Below are positions 8,002 to 15,878 of a stretch of DNA of 64,000 nt, one piece after another. This stretch comes from Nitrospirota bacterium (GTDB lineage: Bacteria > Nitrospirota > Thermodesulfovibrionia > Thermodesulfovibrionales > Dissulfurispiraceae). A program made the translations under genes and the position numbers. Within the stretch, counting starts at the first letter, position 1. Every line of letters begins with the position of its first letter. The notes under the pieces were generated by a model. The model saw only the letters and a list, made by a program, of their open reading frames with translations. It did not search any database and was not told the origin of the DNA. The DNA lies in the NCBI GenBank assembly GCA_004321915.1, contig SCQE01000009.1, forward strand, positions 1 to 64,000. The letters are read 5' to 3'.

Positions 8002-9402
8002 TTATTTCCGCTCATAGAGTGCCCAAAATGCGGATTTCTTCCCATGCCGTGCCTTGAGTCGAAGCATGAACAGGGACTGATCCTCATTGCCTTGCCAGTC
8101 CTGAACCATTCTGCTGATCAACTCAGTCTGTTTCAGGTCGTTCACCGCATACCCATAATATTTTGAAACGCCCTTTTCGAGAATTGCCTCTGCAAGCCTT
8201 CGCCTCAGCAGCGCCGCCGCAAGCGGGAATTCGGTTTCGAGCTTTTCAGCCGCAGGACGAATTGCATAGTAATGTTCGCCGTTCAGTTCCTGCCACCGGA
8301 TGACAACAAGGTCAGCGGCATTATGCATAAAGCCTTGCTTCAAAAGAAATGAAAGCGCCGTTAGTGCGCTGCTATATTGTTTTGATGCCGCAATTGCCGC
8401 CTCTTTTTTTGCATCAATCTCGCTTTCAGGCGTAAGCTTTAGTGCTCCGCTGTACGATGCCCCTGATAAGGTAGCAAGAAAATCATGCCACAGCAGTTCC
8501 CTCGCTTCATCTTTTTTCCCAAGTGACACAAGACATTGAGCCTTCATTCCTGCTACATCATGCCGTGGGAGCCTTCCGCTTCTGCCGAGCCACGTTAGAG
8601 CATCTTCGAAGCGCTTTGCACTGATCAGTCGTTCGGCAATATCTCCGGCATATGGTTCAGGTCTTCCGAGAATGGTGACCGCTTCTATATATCCGTCTGG
8701 ATCGTTTCGGAGATCAGCAATCTCTTCAAGGGTACGGCAGAGAGGCACTCTCTTAAACCAGTCTTTATCAATATCTGCACGATTTTCGTCAATCCAGACC
8801 GGCGGCATAGGGGCAAGCTCCTGCCGCACCAGCTTTTCGAGTTCTGCAATCCCGTCCGCGCCCAATGCACCGCTGAAATCTGGAACAATGTGATCATACA
8901 TACCGTAATCATTGGACATGATCTTATTGAAAACCATGCCAGCAAGATGCCCGGCTTTTCTGTCGGTCCTTCTGTACCAAGCATTTCCCCAGTCGCGCAC
9001 TGCCTGTCGAAAGACGTCCCCAAGCAGGCCGTTTGAGTCATCGACATTATTGAATACAGGGACGTGCCGCTCAATCAGTTTTTCAAACAATGCGGCTGCA
9101 GTCGCCGGAGATTTCGGCAGGATAGCATCGGAAATCAATAATCGCAGGTGATCCAGCTCCCTGCTGATAACAGAGCTCTTGTTCCATGATCCGCTCAGCC
9201 GCGAGCCGGTATATTGCCCCAACCCTTTCTTGACCCTGCCGACCACTGTCTCCAGCGGATTTGACTCAGCGAGCGCCTGCTCAACCGTATGCGCAGCGCC
9301 CTCATCCCAGTCAGCCCGCTCAAGCAGCATGCGGGCAAGCCGCTCAGGCCCCAGCGATACAAGCCTTTCGTACTCTTTATTTTCTTTCTTCGATCTGGTC
9401 AT
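8002..9402 (-). CDS. DUF6880-like protein
   Basis: Soluble, largely helical protein of about 466 residues. The N-terminal GPERLARMLLERADWDEGAAHTVEQALA and the C-terminal LKARHGKKSAFWALYERK resemble the conserved ends of the DUF6880 family as I recall it; the middle contains short repeat-like helical pairs (DALTWLGRSGRLPRHDVAGMKAQCLVSLGKKDEARELL) that look like degenerate TPRs. Function unknown; such genes often sit beside SWIM zinc-finger genes, but none is seen here. The ATG at 9402 is preferred to an upstream TTG. It diverges from the small gene at 9442. Confidence 0.65.
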   Translation of the reverse strand: MTRSKKENKEYERLVSLGPERLARMLLERADWDEGAAHTVEQALAESNPLETVVGRVKKGLGQYTGSRLSGSWNKSSVISRELDHLRLLISDAILPKSPATAAALFEKLIERHVPVFNNVDDSNGLLGDVFRQAVRDWGNAWYRRTDRKAGHLAGMVFNKIMSNDYGMYDHIVPDFSGALGADGIAELEKLVRQELAPMPPVWIDENRADIDKDWFKRVPLCRTLEEIADLRNDPDGYIEAVTILGRPEPYAGDIAERLISAKRFEDALTWLGRSGRLPRHDVAGMKAQCLVSLGKKDEARELLWHDFLATLSGASYSGALKLTPESEIDAKKEAAIAASKQYSSALTALSFLLKQGFMHNAADLVVIRWQELNGEHYYAIRPAAEKLETEFPLAAALLRRRLAEAILEKGVSKYYGYAVNDLKQTELISRMVQDWQGNEDQSLFMLRLKARHGKKSAFWALYERK

Positions 9403-9407
9403 AGTCT

Positions 9408-9436
9408 TTCGAATCGTTGTTGCCAAATGGTATAAT
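9408..9436 (+). promoter_or_regulatory. Candidate promoter directly before the small Fic-linked gene
   Basis: A perfect TATAAT (9431-9436) stands five bases before the ATG at 9442. A weak TTCGAA (9408-9413) lies 17 bases upstream. Transcription from this -10 would begin at or next to the start codon, giving a leaderless message. Confidence 0.45.
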
Positions 9437-9441
9437 GACCC

Positions 9442-9648
9442 ATGTCGAAAAAGTCATTACTTGAAACAAATCCTTTCCTTAAAAATCCTGTAACGCGCAT
9501 GCAAATCGTCGAGACCGTAACCGTTTCTTCTTCGGCTATCGAAGGTGTCCACGCTTCCGCAAAGCTGGCAATGAAGAATGTTGTACAGGGTAAAACCGTA
9601 TTCAGCTCTGCCCTCGCCTGCGCCTCGTCCTCAAAAGCACGGAAGTAA
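9442..9648 (+). CDS. Small protein with a Fic-inhibitor-like SxxxEG motif
   Basis: Predicted 68-residue protein. Residues 30-35 read SSAIEG, which fits the (S/T)xxxE(G/N) motif that inhibits Fic adenylyltransferases by placing a glutamate in the ATP site. The first 43 residues (with LLETNPFLKNPVTR before the motif) look like a real conserved small protein; the Ser/Ala/Lys-rich tail is less convincing. It points toward a Fic gene on the other strand and overlaps its 3' end by 47 bases. Known Fic antitoxins are usually co-directional and upstream, so the arrangement is unusual. Assignment as antidote is inference. Confidence 0.55.
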   Translation: MSKKSLLETNPFLKNPVTRMQIVETVTVSSSAIEGVHASAKLAMKNVVQGKTVFSSALACASSSKARK

Positions 9649-10255
9649 ATACCTGCTTCATTGGCTCATAGTCATGGGCCAATCCTGATTGAACCGCAGC
9701 GTAATATTCTTTTCTCTTCTTCCCAATAATACCTGAAAAATCAAGACCTCGAAGTCCAGCCTGCAGTGCCATCAGAACAGCAAGTAATCTTCCGACTCTC
9801 CCGTTACCTTCTCGAAAAGGGTGAATCAACATAAGCTCAGTGTGCACTACAGCTAGAGCTGTGGTAATCTCTGTGTCGGTCTCGAACAGGCATGGGGTAA
9901 ATTCTTTGAGAGGTCCTCGATCAAAGTCAATCATGAGCTGCGGTATATGCCGGGCCATTGCAAAGGAGAAGCTGCCCTTTGATACGTTGACCTGCCGGTA
10001 ATCTCCGCCCCACTCGTAGACCTCGCCAAGCCACGCCCGATGAAGAGTGCAAATATCCGTAGACGTAAAGCGATGGTCTTTCGTGAACATGCCCATAAGC
10101 TTCGGTTGCACAAGAGCGTATAGTTCCGCCTCTATGATATCCATTTCCCGCTTGCGCGTAATGTGCAAGCGATTCTTGAGCACACGTCCATGTGAACCTA
10201 GTTCAGCTTGGTTTTCAATCAGCTGTGACGTCTCGTAACGGTGGGATGGTGTCAT
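9602..10255 (-). CDS. Fic/DOC family protein (probable AMP transferase)
   Basis: Fic-fold protein of 217 residues that would transfer AMP from ATP to target proteins. The catalytic motif HPFREGNGRVGR lies at 145-156 and is fully canonical (H, F, GNGR). The N-terminal region GSHGRVLKNRLHITRKREMD and the Fic core LHRAWLGEVYEWGGDYRQVNVSK place it with the filamentation-type Fic proteins. A SQLIEN stretch at 10-15 fits the (S/T)xxxE(G/N) inhibitory pattern and could make it a self-inhibited class II enzyme, though the position is early. The start ATG at 10255 is clear. The region downstream contains no other partner than the convergent gene at 9442. Confidence 0.88.
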   Translation of the reverse strand: MTPSHRYETSQLIENQAELGSHGRVLKNRLHITRKREMDIIEAELYALVQPKLMGMFTKDHRFTSTDICTLHRAWLGEVYEWGGDYRQVNVSKGSFSFAMARHIPQLMIDFDRGPLKEFTPCLFETDTEITTALAVVHTELMLIHPFREGNGRVGRLLAVLMALQAGLRGLDFSGIIGKKRKEYYAAVQSGLAHDYEPMKQVFTSVLLRTRRRRGQS

Positions 10256-10441
10256 GCGTTAATCATCCCGTAGTTACGAAGAACGTTACGGTAATTCCAG
10301 AGTAAAATAATGACTTGATGGCGCATATCATTAAGCTGTTCTTTTCAATTGCCCAGCAAACACCTTTTTCAAAATCCATTGCCGCAGGCAGTCAGTGCGT
10401 TTGAGATTGGCGTCGACCCCCGTATCGACTTCTCGCGCTAT
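10256..10441. other. Gene-free stretch upstream of the Fic gene
   Basis: No open frame or clear repeat is seen between the Fic start codon and the gene remnant that follows. The Fic promoter should lie here, but no convincing -35/-10 pair was found. Confidence 0.4.
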
Positions 10442-10690
10442 CTATAGAATGCCTGTCTGGGTCAGGTCTTGTTTCGTGTACTTCCGTTTTTCCCTCCCCG
10501 TCATGGACATCTTACAACAACGCTTCAAAAAATTAAATGCCACCGCCTTATGATCATCTTTCTTCCCCTGAAGAGCCTCCAGTATGAAGGCCCCGTAAAC
10601 TGAGGGAGGGTATCCGAGATCTTTTAATCTGTTTCGTGATTTGATCCATGAGCTGCCGTAATCGCCGTTTCTTGAATTCTCATGGTTTGA
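10442..10690 (-). pseudogene. Remnant of an unidentified gene (3' end only)
   Basis: The minus strand is open for about 80 codons up to a TAG at 10442 and reads like real protein (SWIKSRNRLKDLGYPPSVYG then ALQGKKDDHKAVAFNFLKR and SMTGREKRKYTKQD). A TGA closes the frame upstream and there is no suitable start codon. This suggests the C-terminal part of a gene whose 5' end is lost or frameshifted. I do not recognise the family. It lies in the same accessory patch as the Fic gene. Confidence 0.4.
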
Positions 10691-10849
10691 TCATGTGGAA
10701 GAGCCTCACGGTTCAAAAAGAAACAATGGCAACAAAAGCCCGATCAAAGTCGATTATTTTGTTTATAACCTCAATCAAAATCAAAGTCAAGACAGGGACG
10801 ATGGGTCCGTCTTTCACAAGAGATAAACAGGATAGGGTATAATTTAAAA
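10691..10849. other. Non-coding stretch before the Cys-rich gene
   Basis: No gene is supported here. GGATAGGGTATAATTTAAAA just before 10850 offers a TATAAT (10838-10843) seven bases from the start of the small Cys-rich gene, again implying a very short leader. Confidence 0.4.
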
Positions 10850-11008
10850 ATGGACAAAAAAAGGCCGGACAAAAAACATCCCTGTCCGGACTGTGACTTC
10901 TGCCAGTTCTGCAGCGACACGCGCTGCGGCATGTGCAGGCCGTCACCAAAGAAAAAAAAGAAGGACTGCTGCAAGAAAGAAGACAAGCCGCTTTTCAGGG
11001 CATCTTAA
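10850..11008 (+). CDS. Small cysteine-rich protein (52 residues)
   Basis: A complete short frame encodes 52 residues with nine cysteines. Seven lie in the stretch PCPDCDFCQFCSDTRCGMC and two adjacent ones (DCCKK) follow a lysine run. The spacing C-x2-C-x2-C-x2-C-x4-C-x2-C suggests binding of zinc or an Fe-S cluster. A basic patch flanks the cluster. The gene ends 29 bases before a flavin reductase gene in the same direction, so the two are probably co-transcribed. Family not recognised; the regular codon use and Cys pattern argue against chance. Confidence 0.65.
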   Translation: MDKKRPDKKHPCPDCDFCQFCSDTRCGMCRPSPKKKKKDCCKKEDKPLFRAS

Positions 11009-11037
11009 AAAAAGCATCTGAACCTAGGAGGACCGCA

Positions 11038-11613
11038 ATGAAGGTAATAGCATTCAACGGCAGCGCACGCAAGGACGGAAACACCTCGATACTTATCAAC
11101 TTGGCCCTTGATGAGCTCAAAAACGAAGGCATCGAAACAGAGCTTTATCAGCTTTCGGGCAAACAGATAAGCGGCTGCATAGCCTGCTATAAATGTTTCG
11201 CAAATAAGAACAAGCTCTGCGCCGTTGAAAAAGACATCGCCAACGAATGCATCGAAAAAATGATAGAAGCGGACGGAATAATATTGGGGTCGCCCACGTA
11301 TTTCGCGGATGTTTCGGCGAGCATGAAAGCGCTGATCGAAAGGGCTGGCATGGTATCGAGGGCCAACGCAGACATGCTCAAGCGCAAAGCCGGAGCAGGG
11401 GTCGTGGCCGTAAGGCGGGCAGGCGCTACAAACGTCTTTAACTCGATGAATTACTTCTTTTTCATCGGACAGATGATCGTACCGGGTTCCAACTACTGGA
11501 ATTTAGGCATCGGCCGTGAGATAGGCGAAGTGCTGAACGATAACGAAGGCGTCCAGACAATGAAGAACCTCGGACAAAACATGGCGTGGCTTTTGAAGAA
11601 ACTCCACGCTTAA
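11038..11613 (+). CDS. NADPH-dependent FMN reductase / flavodoxin-fold protein
   Basis: Iron-sulfur flavoprotein-like or FMN reductase of 191 residues. MKVIAFNGSARKDGNTSILI is the phosphate-binding loop of the family, CIACYKCFANKNKLCAVEKD gives clustered cysteines as in iron-sulfur flavoproteins, and GIILGSPTYFADVSASMKALIERAG is the flavin-ring segment. It likely moves electrons to or from FMN in the cytoplasm. The ATG at 11038 has a strong AGGAGG eight bases upstream and follows a Cys-rich small gene. Its 3' end overlaps the convergent TlpA-TPR gene by four bases. Confidence 0.88.
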   Translation: MKVIAFNGSARKDGNTSILINLALDELKNEGIETELYQLSGKQISGCIACYKCFANKNKLCAVEKDIANECIEKMIEADGIILGSPTYFADVSASMKALIERAGMVSRANADMLKRKAGAGVVAVRRAGATNVFNSMNYFFFIGQMIVPGSNYWNLGIGREIGEVLNDNEGVQTMKNLGQNMAWLLKKLHA

Positions 11614-12680
11614 CGGACGACCAAAATCTTTTCGAGGGCCTTTCTGTAATCGGCGGCGGCCTCTTTGAACATCCGCTGCTCTTCGTATATCTCGGCGCGA
11701 AGCAGATAAGCCGAGGAGTTGCCGGGTATTTTACCGATGGCCGAGGAGAAGGCATCGAGAGATTCCTTAAGCCGCCCTTTTTTGCCCAGTGCATATGCCA
11801 TATAATATTCCGAGGGGAGATAAGCGCCGGACTTCACTGCATTTTGAAGCAATTCCATGGCCGCTTCAGCCCTGCCTGTCTTTGCCAAAAGGTATCCGAG
11901 CCGTGCCATAACAGCCGCGCTTTCAGGGTCCTGCGCCAACCCCTTCCTGAGCGCAGCTTCAGCCTCGGCATGTTTTTGTTCGAGTTCGTAGAGTTTAGAA
12001 AGTTCGATGTACGGCAGCATGTATTTCGGGTCCTTGTCTATGGCCTTATTGAAAAACGGGTATGCCATTTCATATCTCTTTTTTTTCACAAACTCCATAG
12101 CAAGGTTCATGTCCGAAATCGCATCGTAACGCGCGGTATAACCTACTGCCGTCTTTTGGCGCGGTCGCTCCCCGGCGAGTTCGGCAAGATATTCGAACAT
12201 CTCTTCACTTCTCACCAGCGGGAACCCGGGCAATTCGTAGGCCACTTTTCCCCCCGACAATACAACCGTGGAAGGAAGCGCCACTACGCCGTAACCGTGA
12301 AAGACATTGAGGCCTTCGTCGATAAGTATCGGAAACGATACGTTAAGCCCGTCTACAAAAGCTTTTATTTTGGCCAAGTCGTGGGTCGAAATCGTCTGCT
12401 GCTCCGCATTTATACCGATTACCTGTATGTCTTTGCCTGAGTATTTGCGGTAGTATGCGTCGAACCTTTTAAGCGCGTCCTGAGACCTGCCGCTCCATGT
12501 GGTCCAAAAGACGATTATCAGCGCCTTCTTGGAGGAAAAATCCCGCAGACCGTAATTTTTACCGTTAATGTCTTTTAGATTGAAATCCGGAGCTGTCTTG
12601 CCTACATGAATAAGTTCGTCCGCAAAAGCGGATGATACGAAGAAAACAAAAATCAAAAAAAGAATTCTTACGAAAAACAA
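11610..12680 (-). CDS. TlpA/peroxiredoxin-like domain plus TPR, lacking CxxC
   Basis: Exported protein of 356 residues: signal peptide (1-20), a TlpA/AhpC-type thioredoxin fold (about 25-165) and C-terminal TPR repeats (about 190-350). The fold is clear from GKTAPDFNLKDINGKNYGLRDF, ALIIVFWTTW and the cis-proline segment VVALPSTVVLSGGKVAYELPG. At the active site the WCxxC motif is replaced by WSGRS (residues 62-66), so both redox cysteines are serine. It cannot act as a normal disulfide oxidoreductase and may be a binding or scaffold protein in the periplasm. It converges with the flavin reductase gene. Confidence 0.85.
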   Translation of the reverse strand: MFFVRILFLIFVFFVSSAFADELIHVGKTAPDFNLKDINGKNYGLRDFSSKKALIIVFWTTWSGRSQDALKRFDAYYRKYSGKDIQVIGINAEQQTISTHDLAKIKAFVDGLNVSFPILIDEGLNVFHGYGVVALPSTVVLSGGKVAYELPGFPLVRSEEMFEYLAELAGERPRQKTAVGYTARYDAISDMNLAMEFVKKKRYEMAYPFFNKAIDKDPKYMLPYIELSKLYELEQKHAEAEAALRKGLAQDPESAAVMARLGYLLAKTGRAEAAMELLQNAVKSGAYLPSEYYMAYALGKKGRLKESLDAFSSAIGKIPGNSSAYLLRAEIYEEQRMFKEAAADYRKALEKILVVR

Positions 12681-12785
12681 TTACGGCCCCCTTCCCCTTT
12701 GTCGATGCGGTTATATTAACCAAGAACCGATTTTTTAGGCAATTTTAAACCGCTGACAAGGCCCAAACCCGGCTATGGATTTTTT

Positions 12786-12842
12786 TAAGGTTATGATATA
12801 AACTAACCTTATCCCCAAACCGGACCGAAAGGAGAAACTGCT
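12786..12842 (+). promoter_or_regulatory. Candidate promoter/operator before the duplicated-domain gene
   Basis: An inverted repeat TAAGGTTA (12786-12793) / TAACCTTA (12804-12811) flanks TGATATAAAC, which could serve as a -10 region. AAAGGAG lies nine to ten bases before the ATG at 12843. A binding protein at the inverted repeat is possible but not shown. Confidence 0.35.
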
Positions 12843-14696
12843 ATGCAAAAAAAATTCAAATCCTGCGTGAGGGTCGACAATAAAACTTACGACCTTACAT
12901 TGCGTAACAACATAGCGTTCCTCCTGACCATAAAAAGCGGTCGTCAGGCGCTCGTTAGATGGCTTAACTATCATCAGCAAAACCCTGATCACGAGGCGGT
13001 CTACGCTACCGTTTCCGAATTTGTCGGAGGACAGGGGAAAATCTTCGAGCCCGTTATAGCGACAGCAGCCATAGCAAGCTTCGTTTTTACCCCGGCAGTC
13101 GCGCTCCCTCTGGTAAAACCTATGTCGCCGGTATGCAAAACCTGCCACAAAGACGGCATCAATGACAAAGGTACGGTGCTGGCCAAGCAGATACCCGCAA
13201 AAACATACGCAAAAAAAGCAGCGCCTAAAAAGAACATCACTAGCCTTACTTTCGTCAATCTTGGGTCCGCAGGCAGCGGTGTGGAAGAAATAAGCGATGT
13301 TACCGACATAGGAGAAACCGCAACCGGCAAGGTCATTGCGAGTTGGTTAAACTTCAGGGACAACAAGGGTCTGCGCCAGATGAGCGAACTCGGCAGGCAC
13401 GCTCCCAAGGGGGCTGAGGTGTCCTTCGGCCCGAAATCATACACCATGATCAAGAACGGCATCGAATGGAACATGCGAAACATAACGAGCATCAACGGAA
13501 TAGAAATAAACGAAGAGGTATTCATCGCCGAGTTTTTCGTAAAACATGAGACCGACGACAGAAAATATCTTGCCAAAACGGAAAAAACCGACACAGTTAT
13601 AAAGGAAGAGCAAAAGGCCGAGGACAAGATCGCGGAAGAAAAGCCTGCGGCCGATAAAGATGCAGGACCGGTTGAAGAGAAGAAAACAACAAAGGCCGAC
13701 ACGGGAAAAATAGAGCCTGCGGACAAGGCAGCGCCTGAAGATAAGGCAGGGAAAAAAGAACTTACATTCGTAGACTTGGGCTCGAAAGGACAGGGCATAG
13801 AAAGTATCGGGGAAATCTACGAAACCGGAAATTCAGCAGAGGCAAAGGTGAGTTCGTCACAGCTGATTTTCAGAAACGACAAAGGCATGAGGCTTATGAG
13901 CAGCTTGGGCAAATATGCGCCTAAAGGGGCGGACATAGTGCTTGGCGATAAAGCATACAAGATGGTCAAAAACGGCGTGGAATGGAACATGCGGAGTTTA
14001 ACGAGCATCAACGGGACCGAAATAAACGACACTGTTTTTATCGCCGAATATTTTATCAAGAAAGATTCAGCCTCACCGAAATACGTGGTGAAACTGCGCG
14101 ACCAAGGTCTGCAGGCAAAAGCCGAAACCGTCGTTCCTGAATACAACTTATACCAGTCTGCCGGAATCGAAAAAGCCCAGAAAAAGCATTTGGAGAGCGA
14201 GATATCAAAGGCCATTCAAAAACCTCTCGACACAACCGACGCTACGGATGAGAAGACGGGTTCGTATGAGATGACCACGCGTTTCGGCGGACTGACCGTA
14301 AATCACACATTCAGAGGAAGCGGCAGCCTTACAATACATGAAGTTTCACTCAAATCATATCCTGAGGCGACATTTCAGGAGGTCTTCACAGTCCCTCTCT
14401 CTGAAGTAAAGAAAGACATGGTGAAATACAAATACGGCATTGACGGTAAAATCGAGAAAAATATAATGACTCTGCTCACAAAGGAGCTTTCTCCGCTCTT
14501 CAGCAACAATATCGTGCGTCAGCTTCCCTTACCCGACGGCCGTTTTGTGACCGGCATCAAGATAATAGGCGAGGACGAGTATCTGAAAAATATCTACTTC
14601 GGACTGAACAACGGACAGTGGTTCCCTCTGAACGATGAATTTCTCAGCAAGATTCTGCAGTCAGAACCGATCTACACGCAAGCCTTAAAAAGATAG
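12843..14696 (+). CDS. Protein with two copies of an unknown domain and a CxxCH motif
   Basis: Unrecognised protein of 617 residues. A hydrophobic segment lies at about 69-91, followed at once by CKTCH (98-102), a possible single haem c site or metal site. Two copies of a domain of about 100 residues follow (135-235 and 307-407); both contain LTFV(N/D)LGS, (S/G)LG(R/K)(H/Y)APKGA, (M/V)(I/V)KNG(I/V)EWNMR and TSING(I/T)EIN. A charged Lys/Glu/Ala linker joins them. The C-terminal 200 residues look like a separate beta-rich domain. AAAGGAG precedes the ATG. A membrane or periplasmic place is inferred. Confidence 0.75.
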   Translation: MQKKFKSCVRVDNKTYDLTLRNNIAFLLTIKSGRQALVRWLNYHQQNPDHEAVYATVSEFVGGQGKIFEPVIATAAIASFVFTPAVALPLVKPMSPVCKTCHKDGINDKGTVLAKQIPAKTYAKKAAPKKNITSLTFVNLGSAGSGVEEISDVTDIGETATGKVIASWLNFRDNKGLRQMSELGRHAPKGAEVSFGPKSYTMIKNGIEWNMRNITSINGIEINEEVFIAEFFVKHETDDRKYLAKTEKTDTVIKEEQKAEDKIAEEKPAADKDAGPVEEKKTTKADTGKIEPADKAAPEDKAGKKELTFVDLGSKGQGIESIGEIYETGNSAEAKVSSSQLIFRNDKGMRLMSSLGKYAPKGADIVLGDKAYKMVKNGVEWNMRSLTSINGTEINDTVFIAEYFIKKDSASPKYVVKLRDQGLQAKAETVVPEYNLYQSAGIEKAQKKHLESEISKAIQKPLDTTDATDEKTGSYEMTTRFGGLTVNHTFRGSGSLTIHEVSLKSYPEATFQEVFTVPLSEVKKDMVKYKYGIDGKIEKNIMTLLTKELSPLFSNNIVRQLPLPDGRFVTGIKIIGEDEYLKNIYFGLNNGQWFPLNDEFLSKILQSEPIYTQALKR

Positions 14697-14720
14697 ACCG
14701 CAATAAATTCTGGGATTGGC

Positions 14721-14754
14721 AAGGGAAGCGGATTTAATTCTGCTTCCCTTTTTC
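14721..14754 (+). terminator. Terminator of the duplicated-domain gene
   Basis: AAGGGAAGC (14721-14729) pairs with GCTTCCCTT (14742-14750) and is followed by TTTT. The stem overlaps the 3' end of the convergent aspartic protease gene. Confidence 0.7.
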
Positions 14755-15234
14755 GTTTATGTGAAAAAACAGATACTGGTCTTTTACCTGAGGCTGAGCA
14801 TCGGTAAACGGGAAAAAGGTTATGGCCCCGGTCCGCTCGCTTACAAAATAATCGAAATTACTAAGGAACGTTCCACCGAGAAGGTTCATCGCCGACTTCG
14901 GAACATAATGTATTTCGACATCTTTAAGCTCGATAGAGCCGACCCTCACGGACTCCGCAATAAAAGAATATGACTCCACGGAACCGTTTGCGGACTCGCC
15001 CTTAAGTCTTCTGCCGAATTTCGCTATGCCTAATTTTTTAATGCCCTCTGAATTAAGGACTATATGAGAAGCGCCTGTATCGAAGACCATTTCAAGCGGG
15101 ACATTATTGATATTGACCGTAATATATTTGAGACGGCTCGAAACTTTCTGATAATACTTTACCGTTTCTGCGAAAGATTCAGATATCTGAAGGAAACAAA
15201 ATAAAAAACAGAACGCAAAAAATATGCGTCTCAA
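14734..15234 (-). CDS. Exported retropepsin-like aspartic protease
   Basis: Predicted 166-residue secreted protein with a cleavable signal peptide (1-22). The catalytic motif FDTGASHIVL near residue 50 and the later NLLGGTFLSNFDYFV are the two halves expected of a single-chain retropepsin-type (clan AA) protease that works as a dimer. YITVNINNVPLEMVFDTGAS is the standard beta strand lead. Such proteases are found in the periplasm; substrates are mostly unknown. It stands between two convergent or unrelated units and does not look part of a larger operon. Confidence 0.85.
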   Translation of the reverse strand: MRRIFFAFCFLFCFLQISESFAETVKYYQKVSSRLKYITVNINNVPLEMVFDTGASHIVLNSEGIKKLGIAKFGRRLKGESANGSVESYSFIAESVRVGSIELKDVEIHYVPKSAMNLLGGTFLSNFDYFVSERTGAITFFPFTDAQPQVKDQYLFFHINEKGKQN

Positions 15235-15351
15235 CGAATACCCCTTTTATGAAAAAAACCGTTGAACATATCAATAGACCGGGCTTAATAAGCATTAACC
15301 ATGCCATATTAACAACCTATTGATTCAAAAGGAATTATCAGGTATTAAGTC

Positions 15352-15394
15352 AGTTTTTTGACGACTGCGGAAAGCATGGGAAGTCAAAAAAACT
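15352..15394 (-). terminator. Possible weak terminator after coaD
   Basis: AGTTTTTTGAC (15352-15362) and GTCAAAAAAACT (15383-15394) can pair around a 20-base loop just past the coaD stop. The stem is AT-rich. The remaining spacer (15235-15351) shows no gene. Confidence 0.35.
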
Positions 15395-15398
15395 ACTT

Positions 15399-15878
15399 TT
15401 ATCTGCCGAATTTCTCTCTAAGCGCCTGTTCGACAACTTCGGGAACAAGGCCTTTGACCGAACCGCCGAAAGAGGCTATTTCTTTGACTATTGTGGAGGT
15501 GAGAAACGAGTATTCCTGAGAGGGCATCATAAACACAGTCTCTACATCGCTGGCCAGTTTTCTGTTCATCAAGGCAAGCTGGAGTTCATATTCGAAGTCC
15601 GATACGGCCCTGAGGCCGCGTATTATGCCTACGCCTTTCTGCTGTCTTGCATATTCGACAAGAAGCCCGTCAAACGACGAGACTGTAACATTTTCAAAGC
15701 CGCGTGTGACCTTGCGAATAAGTTCAAGACGCTCATCGAGCGTAAATAGAGGCATCTTCCTATCGCTCGGGGCCACCCCTATAAGGATTTTGTCGAAGAT
15801 TCTCAGGCCCCTCTCTATAATGTCGAGGTGTCCGTTCGTTACAGGATCAAAAGTTCCGGGACATATTCCTAATTTCAT
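15399..15878 (-). CDS. coaD: Phosphopantetheine adenylyltransferase
   Basis: Catalyses the fourth step of coenzyme A synthesis, joining 4'-phosphopantetheine to AMP. The nucleotidyltransferase motif GTFDPVTNGHLDIIERG near residue 8 contains the HxGH-type site, and the C-terminal MMPSQEYSFLTSTIVKEIASFGGSV is diagnostic. The length of 159 residues is normal. The ATG overlaps the rsmD stop (ATGA at 15875-15878), and the rsmD-coaD pairing is widespread in bacteria. No irregularities. Confidence 0.97.
   Translation of the reverse strand: MKLGICPGTFDPVTNGHLDIIERGLRIFDKILIGVAPSDRKMPLFTLDERLELIRKVTRGFENVTVSSFDGLLVEYARQQKGVGIIRGLRAVSDFEYELQLALMNRKLASDVETVFMMPSQEYSFLTSTIVKEIASFGGSVKGLVPEVVEQALREKFGR

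Noticed and set aside
11586-12440. 284-codon frame opposite the TlpA-TPR gene
   Set aside because: Antisense to a gene with clear signal peptide and thioredoxin fold; no own evidence.
12735-13148. Minus-strand frame upstream of and across the start of the duplicated-domain gene
   Set aside because: It overlaps the well-started plus-strand gene and shows no domain, ribosome binding site or sensible composition.
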